Shown here in pieces: positions 49,901 to 62,583 of a stretch of DNA of 64,000 nt (the stretch's first letter is position 1; every line of letters starts with the position of its first letter). The notes below the pieces were generated by a model that saw only the letters and a list, made by a program, of their open reading frames with translations, was not told where the DNA came from and ran no database searches. This DNA comes from Drosophila pseudoobscura (lineage: Eukaryota; Arthropoda; Insecta; Diptera; Drosophilidae): the NCBI RefSeq assembly GCF_009870125.1, contig NC_046679.1, positions 15,066,001 through 15,130,000 of the forward strand, given 5' to 3'. Position numbers and translations under genes: made by a program.

Positions 49901-50863
49901 GCCGGTTTCTCCCTGCCATAAAAGTATTATACGCGTGATCATTTCTACAACATTACAATTTATTTATTTATTTATATATGCATGTTCTTCATTTATCTGT
50001 TTTGTTTCTTCGCTGGCTATCTGCCAGTTTCTCTTTCAGAGCATTTAATTCTTGTGGCATTGTCCCCCACACGCGACATTCTGCTCCCAAGTCCCGGACC
50101 CCCATTGGTGCTCCCGCCCCATGCCTTTGTCGAAATGCATTCAGCGATAAACAAAGTCCCAGCAGAGAACAAGGAACAATGACTGCAGAAATATACTCGT
50201 TGCAGTATAAGAAACGACAGTGACATAGGCAAGTGCATATCAGGGGAAACGTTAAGAAGGTGGAAGCGGAAGGAACTACATATAGTTTTTTTTCTCTAAG
50301 ATGTGTGCCAACTTTAAAGATGACTACTGAATACATATTTTAGGGGAATGCAGTGCACATTTAGTCCTTCCTTAAGTTAGAAGACCGTTCAGTATATCGC
50401 CCCAGCGATAATCATAGAATAAAATGGACACACAATCATACACCCCCCCCCACAGACAGAGACAATTAAAATTTCAGCCTGACTATCAGGGGATATAATG
50501 ATCACGTGACTAGCGAATGATTTGATTATTTTACCGGCTATACACGGTTCGCTTTTAAGTATTTTACTTTTGTTTTTTGTTTTGATTCCGGTTTACGCTT
50601 TCTGTTTTTTTTCTATTATAGTTGTTTCTTTTTAGTACGAGTATGTATACATATTTTTTTGGTGTTTTTTGCGTAGTATTCGTCACTCTTCGCGCACTTG
50701 TCTGTTCCGTGGCTGAGGCGCGTCTGAATGTCAAATGATTTGCTTTTCGAATGCTTATGCTTTATTTATAACGGCACTAATTAATTTTCACTCTTTCTGC
50801 TGGGCTGAAAATGAAAATACTGCCGATGCCGATGCGATTGTGATTGTGTGTGGGGGGGCAAGA

Positions 50864-50886
50864 CAGAGAGAGAGAGAGAGAGAGAG
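50864..50886. repeat. (AG)n microsatellite
   Basis: An uninterrupted AG run preceded by a G-tract. Confidence 0.85.
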
Positions 50887-52257
50887 CGACTAGTATAATT
50901 TGCGGAAGCTGTGACACAGCAGGTAGGGGGCCAGGTACCGTAATTGCAGCCGGCTAGGGCACATAGTACTCTCCATCTGGCCCAGCCCATTGTTGTTTGT
51001 TAATAATTTTCCATATATCTACATTATTTTGTTGTTTATATCGGGTTGAAACAGATGTGCAGGCACGAACACAGCAAAACGTATGGCACCTGAATGGCAC
51101 CGAATGACTGACTGCTCGTACGTAAAGACCGGAAAAACTTGGGCAGATCTGTAAAGCGATTATGAGGGATTTACATATGCATATCGCAGACCCAATCTAT
51201 ATTTAATTATTGAGCGTGAGCCTTTTGGAAACCTGTTTTCTTTTTCGGTTAACTATTTCGTGCTTTATGTGACATATTTGAAAAGTTTTTTGGAAACTCG
51301 TTTGCATTGCTAATGAGGCGCTGCGACCCAGGCCCAGGCCCAGAAAGAATTTATGCCTGACCATGTGAAAAGTTCGTAAGCATTTAGCATTTTGAATTAA
51401 TTTATCAAAATCAGAGAATGACAACCAACAAAAAATCGACACTGTCGTTGTTTTCTGGGACTCCATTACAAATGATTGGTGGAAGGGGGGGTTTTTATTT
51501 TGGAAATTTCCGCCTAATTTCGTGAGTATGGTCGCACAATTTTACGAAACCAAAATTTTCCACATTTGTAATAGGGTGGGGGTGTGGGGTGTGGAGTGTG
51601 GGGCGTATGGCGCGACCTTCGCTATCAGAAATTTCTGTCACGTCCGCCCGGGTGACCCAAGAACGCCTTGTCGAGGGCCCTCAACGGGGCTAGGGTTATA
51701 TAAGCTGCTGAATGCGATTGAACTCTCAGGCGGATAGATCGCGTGATTACAAAGCTCTGATAATGCCGAACTTGTTCAATCATTTTGCGGTTTATCGCCC
51801 ACTTTATTTGCGTTCTTTTTTATATTTTTTGCGAAATTTATTATTGGGATAATAATATATTTTATAGCACGCTAATGGCGTTTGTGTCCCGGGATGAAAA
51901 GCAAATAATAACTTCAATTACATTTCGTGTGTGATTTGGTTGTACTGTGAGCTTTGGCTTGCTTCCGTTTTCTCGGTTTCTCGGTTTGTCGGTTTCTCGT
52001 TGTCGCTAAGGATTTGGGTGGATTGAAATTTTCACTTTTGCGCGGATCGATTGGGGAACTGCGTCTTGTGTCTGCGAGCGCCACGACGGGTTTGTTTTCA
52101 TAGCCAGCTGCGGCTGCCTCTTGGGCGGCACATATGTACGTACGTATATGTTTCTGTTTGGCCCGATCTTGTTCGCCGCAGCCGCAGTCGCAGCCGCAGC
52201 GTCTACGTCTACGTCTACCTCTACCTCGGGGAAGCTTCGTGTGCCGCGCCGCCGCTG

Positions 52258-52290
52258 ACTGAGACAGAGACTGAGACAGAGACTGAGACG
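52258..52290. repeat. (CTGAGACAGAGA)n short tandem repeat
   Basis: A 12-nt unit built from GAGACA and GAGACT is repeated about 2.5 times inside the CpG-rich block. Confidence 0.75.
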
Positions 52291-52900
52291 TAGACGCTGG
52301 CAGCTCAGTCGAAGTCCCCGTCTCAGAGTCGGGCATCGCATCGCGTTGATTGTACAATAAATGAGCGAACATCTCTTGGCCGCTGGCCGCTGGCCGGTGG
52401 CCGCTGGCAGCAAAGGCAAATATCGTATTATAGGTTTGTTTACGCACTGACCGCGGCTATACAGATACAGAGCCGGTTTCTTGATTTTCGGGCCTACGCG
52501 TACAGCCTCAGAGGCTCACAGATCTCCGATCCACTGATTCTCAGTGCCTCAGAGTGCATTTGCCCCATTCGCAGCGGAACGAAAATGTTCAATAAAACTC
52601 GCACAAAAATGCCAAGAAAAGCTGGCAACGTAACGCGATACTCGTATAATTAACACAAAGCAGATAAACACTCAACACAACAGTCGTCGGCCGCCCTTTG
52701 CCCAATTACTTGTAGAGAGTCAAGTGCAGGGCATGTGCAAGGCAGCGAAGTGTAACTTGGGGCCCGGGAATTTCCAACGAGCCCGTGCAAAGGTGGTCCG
52801 TAATAGTTACTGACTCACATCCCAGAGCGATTCATGACGATAATTAACCCTATAAAACAGGCACGGCTATGCATCATGTTTTGTCCGCATCTTCGTTGTA

Positions 52901-52924
52901 TGTGTGTGTGTGTGTGTGTGTGTG
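52901..52924. repeat. (TG)12 microsatellite
   Basis: A perfect TG run of 24 nt. Confidence 0.9.
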
Positions 52925-55900
52925 GCAGGCTTAAGGAGCTGCAGCAACAAATACGAGTAGTTGCTATTAATCGCTTCGTTTGTCGCTCAAGTTGTCGGCA
53001 TTGGGCTGGATTGCATGTGGCACAGACTTTGCAACTTTTGTAAACTTCCGGCAACAGTTTTCAGGCCAGAAAAAGAGCAAGAGTGATAGAGACAGGCCTG
53101 CAAGGAGGCGAGAGAGTGGCAGCAAGTAAGCCAAAAGTTTCTGCATTAAATGCAAAATAGTGTTAAATAATTTCAGTTACTTTATGATTATTATACTCTT
53201 TCAGAGAGCATCTAAGAAAGAATTTTGGTTACACTTAACTGACATGGAAAATAAGACAATTTAAATGCTATTTTTTCAACTTTTTGAAATGTATTGCGAT
53301 GTGCGGCAGGCGGAATGAACACCGTAATATCCCACTTTATTAAAGTCGCAGATTTATTCAGAGTATATATCATATAAAGTACTTATGCAAATTTCATAGG
53401 ATTTGTAGGACTTGGTAGGGTATTTAATGTTTTAGAAGCCAAAACTTTCGCTTTCTTTCGTGTTTTTCTCGTCCCTAGTTTTGTCTGGGTCTAGAGCGTG
53501 AGTGTGGGTGGAGTCCGCATAATCATCATCAGCGGAAGTGTTGCCTATCTTCTTACCTCCATCTTCCCTTGCGCTATCACCCCGCATCTATCTTCCCTTC
53601 TCTTTCCGCACTTCTCTGGTGCTTGGCGTTTACTTTATGACCACTAAGCAGGGCGGTGGTCGACTGTTTGGCGGTTGGCTTGGTTCTGCGAGTGAATTAG
53701 CACAAGCCGCATGTTAGATTTGTTGATAACATGCCACCCCCAACATCCTGGCACCCTCCCAACACAAACAAACACTCGTATATCCCCATAAAAGCTTGCC
53801 ACCCTCCACACACACACACATAGACATAGACACGGACGCATAAAAGTAGTTGTCTTGTGCGGGGGGTGGGGCTTTAGGCCCGCGTCCTTAGCCATGCAGT
53901 TAGAGGCGGCTGTCAAGTTGAGAATTTTATGCGAAATGTTTAGTAATTAGTTGCATCCGCAAGGGGAAATTACTTAGCACAGCCGACCGCAAAAATCTCT
54001 CGCCTCTCGCCTCCTGACTCCCTTGCCTCTGCCCTGGTTTAGGGCGAAAGTTCAAACGTTAGCAAAATGTTGACAGCCTCAAGAAAATCTCCGCACTGCA
54101 TTGGGGGTAAGCGTAGCTCTGGATGGCTTATAAATATACCCCATATAGATGTCATGGGTATGTGAGGAGTCTCATTACTCATACGCAGCAGCTTGCAGCG
54201 GGACTCCTGGTGGCGCCAGGCGTTAAATTAACTAATTAAAACTTGCACAACTCTTGCAGGCCTCTCTCCCTGCCGCTCGGATTGTATTCTCCATGACAAT
54301 TATACGCGGGTGCTTTTAATAATTTTTTATTCCGCCTCCACCTCCGACTCGTCTACTCTGACCTGGTTGATAAACGTTGCACAACTTTGGGCCACTGCGC
54401 GGCAACAGCAACAGCAACGGCAGCAGAGGCAACAACTGAAACAATTAACACACTGCCTTGCATTTAGATTTAGCCCGCAGGTTCTCTGAGTAGCGAAGCT
54501 CCCTTCCTTCCTTATTTGTTGCATGCAACTTTTGCCTAGCCCAGTTTTTGCAGCTCGTCGCCCGGCGTCACGTGTGTAATTAGCACCTGGCAGACTCGCA
54601 GACTCGCGACTCTTAGACGGGCAAATAAACTGACTTGACAAACTTTGCATGCTGCTCGGCTGCTCGACTGTTCTCTGTATGCGTACGGGTATACCTACAG
54701 GTGTACGTATGTATATGGAGCCACTGTTGTCTCTGTCGACTCTGATTAATGAGTCTGTTGCGGCCGGTGGCATTAAAAGCGCATGTTTGGCTCTAATTAT
54801 TTAATGGCGCTCAAAAAAAGGCTTCCTAATGCGAGCTGAACAGGTGAGGGGCAAATTATAGACGAAATATAGAAATTGATTACGCGGATCCCATTTTTTG
54901 ACAGTGTCAAATTTAATGTATTTGTGCACATATCTTCAAATTATTTATTAGCAGAATCCATTGACTTAATTATATTTGTATCCAAGTAGTTAGAAGATCA
55001 TCAATTTATTCATTAGTATTTTTTGAATGCCAAAAGCTTTAAATATTCCGTCATCTCGATGCCTACGGAAAATAACTATTCCATCTTTTAAAAGTTAATA
55101 TTGTTAATATTCACTAAAATATTATCTGACCAGTAATGAAAATTACTTCCGGATGTCAGGGTAGACTGGTGAGATGCTGATGAAGCAGATTATTCTTGGA
55201 AAAACTATAATGCCCCCAGCCGGGGGCTATCCAAATTGTACCTTTAATTTGGGCAAATCAAATATTTTCTGGGATCCACTCGGAATTGACTCATAGCTTA
55301 ATTGTGCCTGTTTCGGGAATGGCCTCTGGTGGTTCCCAATGTTTAATAGCGGGGCAAATATGTTTTCTTCTTTTATACAACTCGTGATCAGCAATCATTA
55401 AAATACATTCTACTATAATTCTTTAGTCCGAGCGATGCCGAAAGCTCATTTCCCCTTGTCATAAATTTACAGTGATTCATCAAAGTGCCTAAAAGTATGC
55501 TAAGCAATTTTACTGCACTCACCTTACGATCGGCAGCCCCAAAAATCGGCAATACTCACATTTTGAACGTATTTCGCGGCTTTGACAACTCTGCAAAGTC
55601 AAGGCTGCTGGCAAAATCAATAAGAGCGAAGGAGCACAAAATGGTTGAGCGGCGTCTGCGCATACAGGAAATTAAAAAGCCATTTAATACGCCGCATCGC
55701 CTTCTCCCTTGCCGAACACTCCAAACGCACACACACACAAACACTTACACAAGCCAAGAAATGCTGCAAAATTTATTGCGAATTTTTGTCTTTATTACTG
55801 CAACGTTTGTTTGTCTATTTGCGCTCCGTTCCTTCTTTTTCGTGACACATTTCGCCATCCGTTGGAATTTTTATTTGTCCCCGACATTGGCATTCACCTT

Positions 55901-58900
55901 GGCATTGAATGGAGTGAAAGTAGGGTTGTCAATCTGTGCAAAGCTGCCCCAGTGGAATGAAAGAAAGACACAGACACAGCATTTTAAAGAATTTAAGAAT
56001 ACTTTCGGTTTTAATTATTCAGTTATTATTTGTTGGGTTTACGCACTGGTTCGCTGGTTCGCTGATTCGCTTAACGAAAGTAAGTTTTAAAAGGTTTTAT
56101 ACGTATAGTACGTTACTTATGTTTTGGTAGCTTTAGCTTTCTTGTTTTTTATTTTTAATGAGATTGAGTTGGAGCCTCTCGGGATATTCTTCGGCTTGAC
56201 GTTTTTATTTTGTATGTAATTGTAATCGTATGGTATAATTTTCAATTAAATCTTTATTGTCCTTCCTAGTGGACATATGTATTCGCTTATCTAATAGTTT
56301 TGTTATTTTAGTTGTATTTATATCGAGTTCCACTTATACTAGAAGATCTTAGGAAAACAACTTGTATGTAAATGTTTGTCAAACTCAACTGGTGTGTTGT
56401 GTGTGGGGGGTGTGCCTAGTGGGCACGTTGGGGTCAGTGGGGAGGAGAATGAACAAAACTTAAAAGTTTTTAAATGCGTTTTTAGTTGTGTGAGGAATTT
56501 TCCTTTAATTTCATTTCTATTCTGATGCTGCTGTTTAGTTTCGTTTCGTTTGGTTTAACTATGATTTATGATTGCCTAAATGCTAAAAGTTCTTATGTAA
56601 GTATGGGTGTTCTTGCTGGACAATAGTGGTGTCTCGGATGGGTGGGTCTGCTCTTCTGTTTTCTTTACACTTAGTCTTAGCTTTGGTATAATTAAATACT
56701 TGTTAGTTTTCTTGTTCGACTTACATGCGAAAATTCAATTCTTTGGTGGCTTCAATTTGCAATTTCTTTTTGCTCAATTTACATTTTTTCTTTTGTATCG
56801 TTATCATATCATATAGATACGAGTATTGTATATATATATTTATTTATGTATAGAAGAGTATAATTTATAGGTATTTACAGGGCTTAATTGTCTAAGTAAC
56901 TTTGAAATGCTCTTTAATCCCTTAACTAACTTTGATTCAAGTTCTGTGTGAGTGTGAGTGAGTTTTTGTGTCTGTATACAGATGTACATATGTATGTATG
57001 AATTTATATGTAGATGAGAGATGGTGGCGCATTCAAGACGTTAAAAGGGGCTCAGTTTTTAACGTTTTGACCACCCTGAATCTGAATAGTGCGAGATGAA
57101 CCGAGGAGAATCGTAACTCATAGCACCATGTTACTTCGTTGTTAGCCATAGCCATGTGAAACAAGTACAATATGTATAAATAACCGAATGAGAATCCTCT
57201 CCTCTATAACACAAGCATCAACAGCAATGGCAAGTTGTAAACATAGTTTATTACTTAACTTATCTATGGAATATACATATCTCGTATATTATACCCTTTG
57301 TTAACTACAGTTTGTTTTTAGCATAACTTACATTCTACTTACTAAGAGGACTACTATGCGAATTTGTGCAGCATTTTTCCAAGTTTAAGTTTTTATTTTG
57401 TATGGGAAGAAACCTTTTGAAATACACACACTTATTTAATATCATACATACTCATACATTTAGTTACATAGCCTGCCTTCTCGGAACAGCAACGGTCCGG
57501 AAAACGGCCTGAATGAGAGAGGGCTCTGAGAACGCAAACAAAATGGAGTGAGCGTAATTGTAGTGGAAGACTTCCGCTTAAAATGTAGGTAGCTTAACAA
57601 CAATATACATATATAGTTACTTATGTATGCATGTTTTTGCTTTGATTTATCTATATATTTTCCATTCATTTGATTCTCATTTTCCGCTGGCTTTGATATA
57701 CTCGTCTACTCACAACTCACCACAAATTTTGCTATTTTGAGTTATTTGCTTGTGTGTGTTGGATTTACGCACAACTACATACATACATAGGTGGAACAGA
57801 CACACACATACATATGAGAATACGAGTTAAAATTGTTGCTATGCATATGTTGTTAAATGATTAAACGTCTCTCTATAACTATTGGTAACTGGAAATTATG
57901 CTAATTATATAGTTTTACTTTTGTCTAAATTCAAAATTCAACTTTCATATATACTTTTACTTACATATGTATTATTTTATCAGTTATAAATATTTGTCTC
58001 TAGGTTAGCAAAAAAGTTTAAGTTTAAGTTTAAATATTGAAATACGTTAAGTTACTTGCAATTTCTTTTGGTTTTCCTTTTATTTTATAATGAAATAATT
58101 TCATTTAAGCATTTCAGTCATTGTTATCCTTTTGGGTTCTGTTCTGTTCTGAGAGACAAGCCCTAAGAACTTCTTGAACTTGAATAGATGGTCGCTGGGT
58201 CTATCTAATGGCAAATACTCGTAGTAAGTAAATTCCTTAATTATTTCTTTGAATTTCACTTTGCACAGGCATTGGATTTGCTTAGTTTTGGGCGGTATTG
58301 CTAACCACAGAATCTGGCATGCAAAACAGGAAGCGGAACAGGACGAGTAACAGGAAGGGGATCAGGAATGGGTAAACATCACCATCATCAAGCAGCGGAC
58401 CCGTTGAACCGTTGATCCGTTGAACCGAACCGGCAACACAACTTTTCCAATTAATCAACACGGTGAGGGAAGTGGGGGACGGCGCATTTTAACAGCCAAG
58501 CCACCAGCCTCATAAATATTCATGCTGTCAATGCGCATAAATACCTAAGTGCATATTTATGGGCCAGCATTTGTTGTTATGAGTTTTACATTTATGGCCT
58601 TTTTACTTTATTAATTAATAGGCGGACCGACGACGAGAGGCATTCTTATGATTCATTCGCCAGCAGACTAATGGCCACGTTAATTGCTTCGAGAGAGCAT
58701 TCCACAAATACTTAGAGACCCTCCAAAAAGACGAGGCATCGCGCTCAATTGGAAATCCCCCACTAAAAGCGATTTTTCGATTGAGGGAAAATGGAAAATG
58801 CGGCTCTCTGTTTACAGTTTCCACGTGTTTATCATGTGTAGTTGGGTCGTAAAACGATTGCTCTGATCGAAAATTCACTTGACTTGAAGTACAATCCAAT

Positions 58901-61600
58901 TGCTATTCAAGCGCATAAATCACTAATTATGACTGGCGGGCATTGGCGAAAAGTTACGCATAATTTAACATTTGTTTGCATTCGCGCAAGCAAATTCCGA
59001 CACAATCAAATATTTATCAACTGTTTCAATACTTTGAACTAGCCGATACAGCCAAAACCAACGCCACCACCGCCACCACCACCGCAACCAAATTTCAATT
59101 AAAAACCAAAACCCCACGCCATTCTCTCTCTAAACTTCTCAAAATCCCTGGCCAACCATGCTCCCCAGTTGGTGCCGCAATATACCAAGTTAATCAGGCA
59201 TTAAATTGGCTTATTGCATATGGATGGTGCCCGGACTGGTGTTCAAATATATGTTGACAGAAATGAAAATGCAAATTCTAATTTACGCATTTGATGCCAA
59301 AATAAATTTCATTTTGCAGTCGGATTTGTGGCTTCTGGCGTTTAGGAATTTCGTTCTTCACAAAAAAAATCAGAAAATAAAGTGAAAATATTTTTATATA
59401 ATTATTGTAAATATTTTACACTTCATTTAATTATTTACACGCATTTGGGAAGATCTTTTTATACAAAAAAAAAAAATAAAAATAAAAACAATCGCCGAGT
59501 TTCAATTAAAGCAACAAACAAAATTATGAAGAGGAGTAATTTGCATTCCAAATCGTATAATTCAATTATGGGCATTAATGCAAATGATTATGCATTATTC
59601 AAACCGTTTTTCACATTTTTTGTGTGCCTTTGTTTTTTTGTCATTCCTTGAAATAATAAATTGTAAACGGTTGTGGAGCATTTAATTTATGGTGATTGCT
59701 AATTGTGACATTAATTGCAATTTTATGAATGTCCATTCAACTCTGGCCGCAAAAACCAACCGAAAAGTAGAGGCAAAGACAAAGGACATTGACAACGTTG
59801 CGTATTCGCCATGTGGCCTAAAACAGAAAATGCTCGGCACGATGTTACATACACCCTTGCAGAGGCTATTATAATTTAGGTAAGACGCTTATAGCACATA
59901 AATGGCTGACCTACTAATCTGGACATACCAGAGGCGAAGTAAGGAAATAAAATAGGCAATACTTTAATATAAATTTATACAACTTTGGAAAACAATTCCA
60001 AATCCGATTTCCATGTCAAAATTTAGTCAAAATTTCATTGCAAGGGTATCTAGACTTCGGCCAAGTCACAGAGAGCTATCGTTCATTTTTACACTCTAAG
60101 TGAAAATGACTTTCCGTGCGACGAGCAAAACAATGCCGTCCGTGCAATGCTGCTCGACACTCATCTGGCTGTCGCACCTAAGTGCAGTTAAGTGCTGTGT
60201 ATGTATAGGTGTGTGGGAGTGTAAGAGTGTGTTGCTCTGTAAGAGTGTGTTGAGCATGTGTGTGTCGCGCATTTTAATGTGCCTCCCCCAGTGGCAGGTC
60301 CTGCCTGGTTTGCCTTGCCGTCGATTTCAATTGTTTTCGATTTCGCCTTGTGCCCGACGCTCCCTTTTTTTCGTTTTTGTTTTTGTTCTACCATTTAGTT
60401 GGTTGTAGTTGTTGTAGCTGTTACTCGCATTGTTGGACTGGCTGTCGTTGTTCAAATTGTCATTTGAGTGCAGTTGTTGTACACACATTGCTGACAATGC
60501 CAAAAAGTACAGACAGAGAGGGCGGCAGGAAGAACGTGATCCATAAAAAAGCATGCACCCGGCCCCAGACCAAGAGCTTTCAATGTGTTTGTCTTTCAAC
60601 ACCATCAAAGTTCTTGCTTCGATTTCCATTTATTCAAATGAAACACATGCACATTCTCCAGCTGGCTGACAGATTTCGGTCGTAGCTATTATTTATGCCC
60701 TCTTAAACAATTTTAAAAGGTCTAAGGAAACCGCCAGCACTTAGCCTATGGCCGAGGCCGAGGCTATAAATTTGATCTATCAGGCATGCCGGCATGTGTT
60801 GAAAGGGCCAATAAGCTGTGAAGTGAGAAGAGATGCTAAAAGCGGCGATAAATTTGATGGTCACAGAACACGGTGATTACAGACTTGTAGCGGCGATTGA
60901 CGATTGCCTGGGCGATCCCACAAAGATTTAGTTGCACCTTGCCACAAAGTGTCCAAGAAATATGAGCGATAAAGACATCACAGAGAAAGTAAAATAAATT
61001 GTACATAAAATGTATGCATGGAATATCTGTGGAGGATTTTGGGCTCGTTTTGTAGATATTCCATTCCAGTTTTTGGCTTTGGCTTTGGCAGGGAAAACAA
61101 GCCAAACGAAATGGAGAGCCGTTTTGGGCCATATGCCAAAAACGGTGTCTGTCTGTCGGACTGACTGACTGACTGCCTCTTTCCCTGGTTCTGTCTCCGT
61201 GTCATTGTAGTGTTTCGTTTGACGATGGGTCTCCCTCTCCGTCTGTCCGTCCGCCCATCCGACTGGATGACGGGCTGTCTATTCCACTCGGACGGTCACA
61301 TGCATTTTCTGATGCCTTGGCCGAGAGCTAAAGTAGGAAATGGATGGGAAAATGGTGAGTAGTGGATGGCTACATTTGCATCTGTGTGTGCCCATTAGGC
61401 ATTCGGGGTGGTTCCATATATTTCGTTTATTTTTCTCCAAGTGATATATCTTTGAGTGCATGACTAAAACTGCAGCTGCCTTGTGGAATCTATCTCCGCA
61501 CCGATGTCGATGGCGGTGTCTCTGAACTGGTGTGTGTTCCAGTATCGGTGTGTGCACTCACTTTGTTACAACAAATTATGTGCCGGCTGCGCAGGACTAT

Positions 61601-61639
61601 ACTCGTACTCGTACTCGTACTAGTACTCGCACGAGTACT
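61601..61639. repeat. (ACTCGT)n array ending in an 18-bp palindrome
   Basis: Three ACTCGT units are followed by AGTACTCG-CA-CGAGTACT (61622-61639), whose two 8-bp arms are exact reverse complements around a 2-nt centre. Confidence 0.8.
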
Positions 61640-62196
61640 TTACATTTATGTGCATATGGAATTATTGATCTGGCCGCCAGCCAAACTGCGGCATTAGAAT
61701 TGCATTTCGACATGAATCACAGAGAAAGAGCGAGAGAGAGCCAGCGTGAGGAGCCAGAGGCCTTTGCCAAAATATTAAATAGAAATCAAATTAATTTGTT
61801 GCAACCATCATCATTATCATCATAATCATCATCATAGCAATCCCGTTGACCTAACTTGTTGACCTCAGCTAGGATTGGCGCCCAACACAATGGTGGTCTG
61901 CAGGCCATTGGATTGGGGCTACCTGCCTGTTAGCACGTTTGCAGATTGCGCCGCTGTCCATCACGGACTTGAAGCCTGCAAACCGACCTGGCTGGGACTT
62001 GTGCCATTCCCAATGCAGCCACAAATGGAAATTTGCGAAATTATTTCAAGTTGAATGGCCATAGACGCCGCAGTCGACATCCATTGAGGCCGCATAATAG
62101 ATGTTTGCTTAGCTGAAATTCTTGTTTGCCCTGCTCATGCATTTCTATGAGCTCTTCGAGTGTGAAAAGTGTTTGGGTTCGAGTTCGGTATTCGGA

Positions 62197-62235
62197 TTGC
62201 GGGCTGCAGGCTGCGGCCTGCGGGCTGCGGGCTGC
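62197..62235. repeat. (GCGGGCT)n short tandem repeat
   Basis: GCGGGCTGC, AGGCTGC and GGCCTGC words occur in tandem about 350 bp beyond the GPCR stop codon, probably within its 3' UTR. Confidence 0.7.
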
Positions 62236-62583
62236 TTCTCTTGTGGGGAAGGACTGGGAGCTGGGTTCAAGGGTACTCGAGAAACGAAACGAAACCAAAA
62301 ATGCGTAAATTGAAATTGAGAGATTCCATCAAATTCACAGCCGTTCATTGCTTTTGAAATGAGCTACAATGTTCGTTACTTTTTAAAGAAAAATATACCC
62401 ACGCATCGGGAAATTGGGGTTAGTGGATCGGGACTGAGGTATTACCAAACCGAAGCAAATCTAACGCCTGTAATGCTGATACGAGCCATGTCCATAGCCC
62501 ATGGGTGTGCTGCCCATGGCACGTTCGGTAGCCTTCTCGATGCTCGCATAAACGCACCTGTAACAGCACACGTAGGCCAAACA

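Larger units (their letters stand above)
35000..50000. other. Gene-poor region, middle
   Basis: No coding exon is supported. The DNA is AT-rich between about 38100 and 42000 and carries scattered simple repeats: (AG)n near 35411-35430, a GGAGCT array at 36560-36590, (AT)n at 39745-39777, CTTTGG at 45877-45922 and CAGCCC at 46934-46980. The frame at 42118-42618 (166 codons, minus strand) overlaps equal-length frames on the other strand and shows no domain. Confidence 0.5.
50000..62583. other. Gene-poor region, right third, 3' of the GPCR
   Basis: No coding exon is supported. A locally GC/CpG-rich block lies at about 52080-52560. The stretch 54850-58150 is mostly AT-rich, with many TATGTATG and ACATAC words. 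The frame at 55485-56090 on the plus strand (201 codons) is low in recognisable features and is probably chance. The right end would include the 3' UTR of the GPCR, but I could not place its polyadenylation signal with confidence. Confidence 0.5.

Noticed and set aside
51914..52447. 177-codon minus-strand frame rich in Arg, Ser and Gln
   Set aside because: It needs a GTG start; the Arg runs come from CGTCTACGT repeats. The region is better explained as CpG-rich regulatory or 5' UTR DNA.
55485..56090. 201-codon plus-strand open frame
   Set aside because: The start is not ATG-supported, no domain is recognised, and shorter frames overlap it. A chance open stretch is most likely, though RNA data could overturn this.
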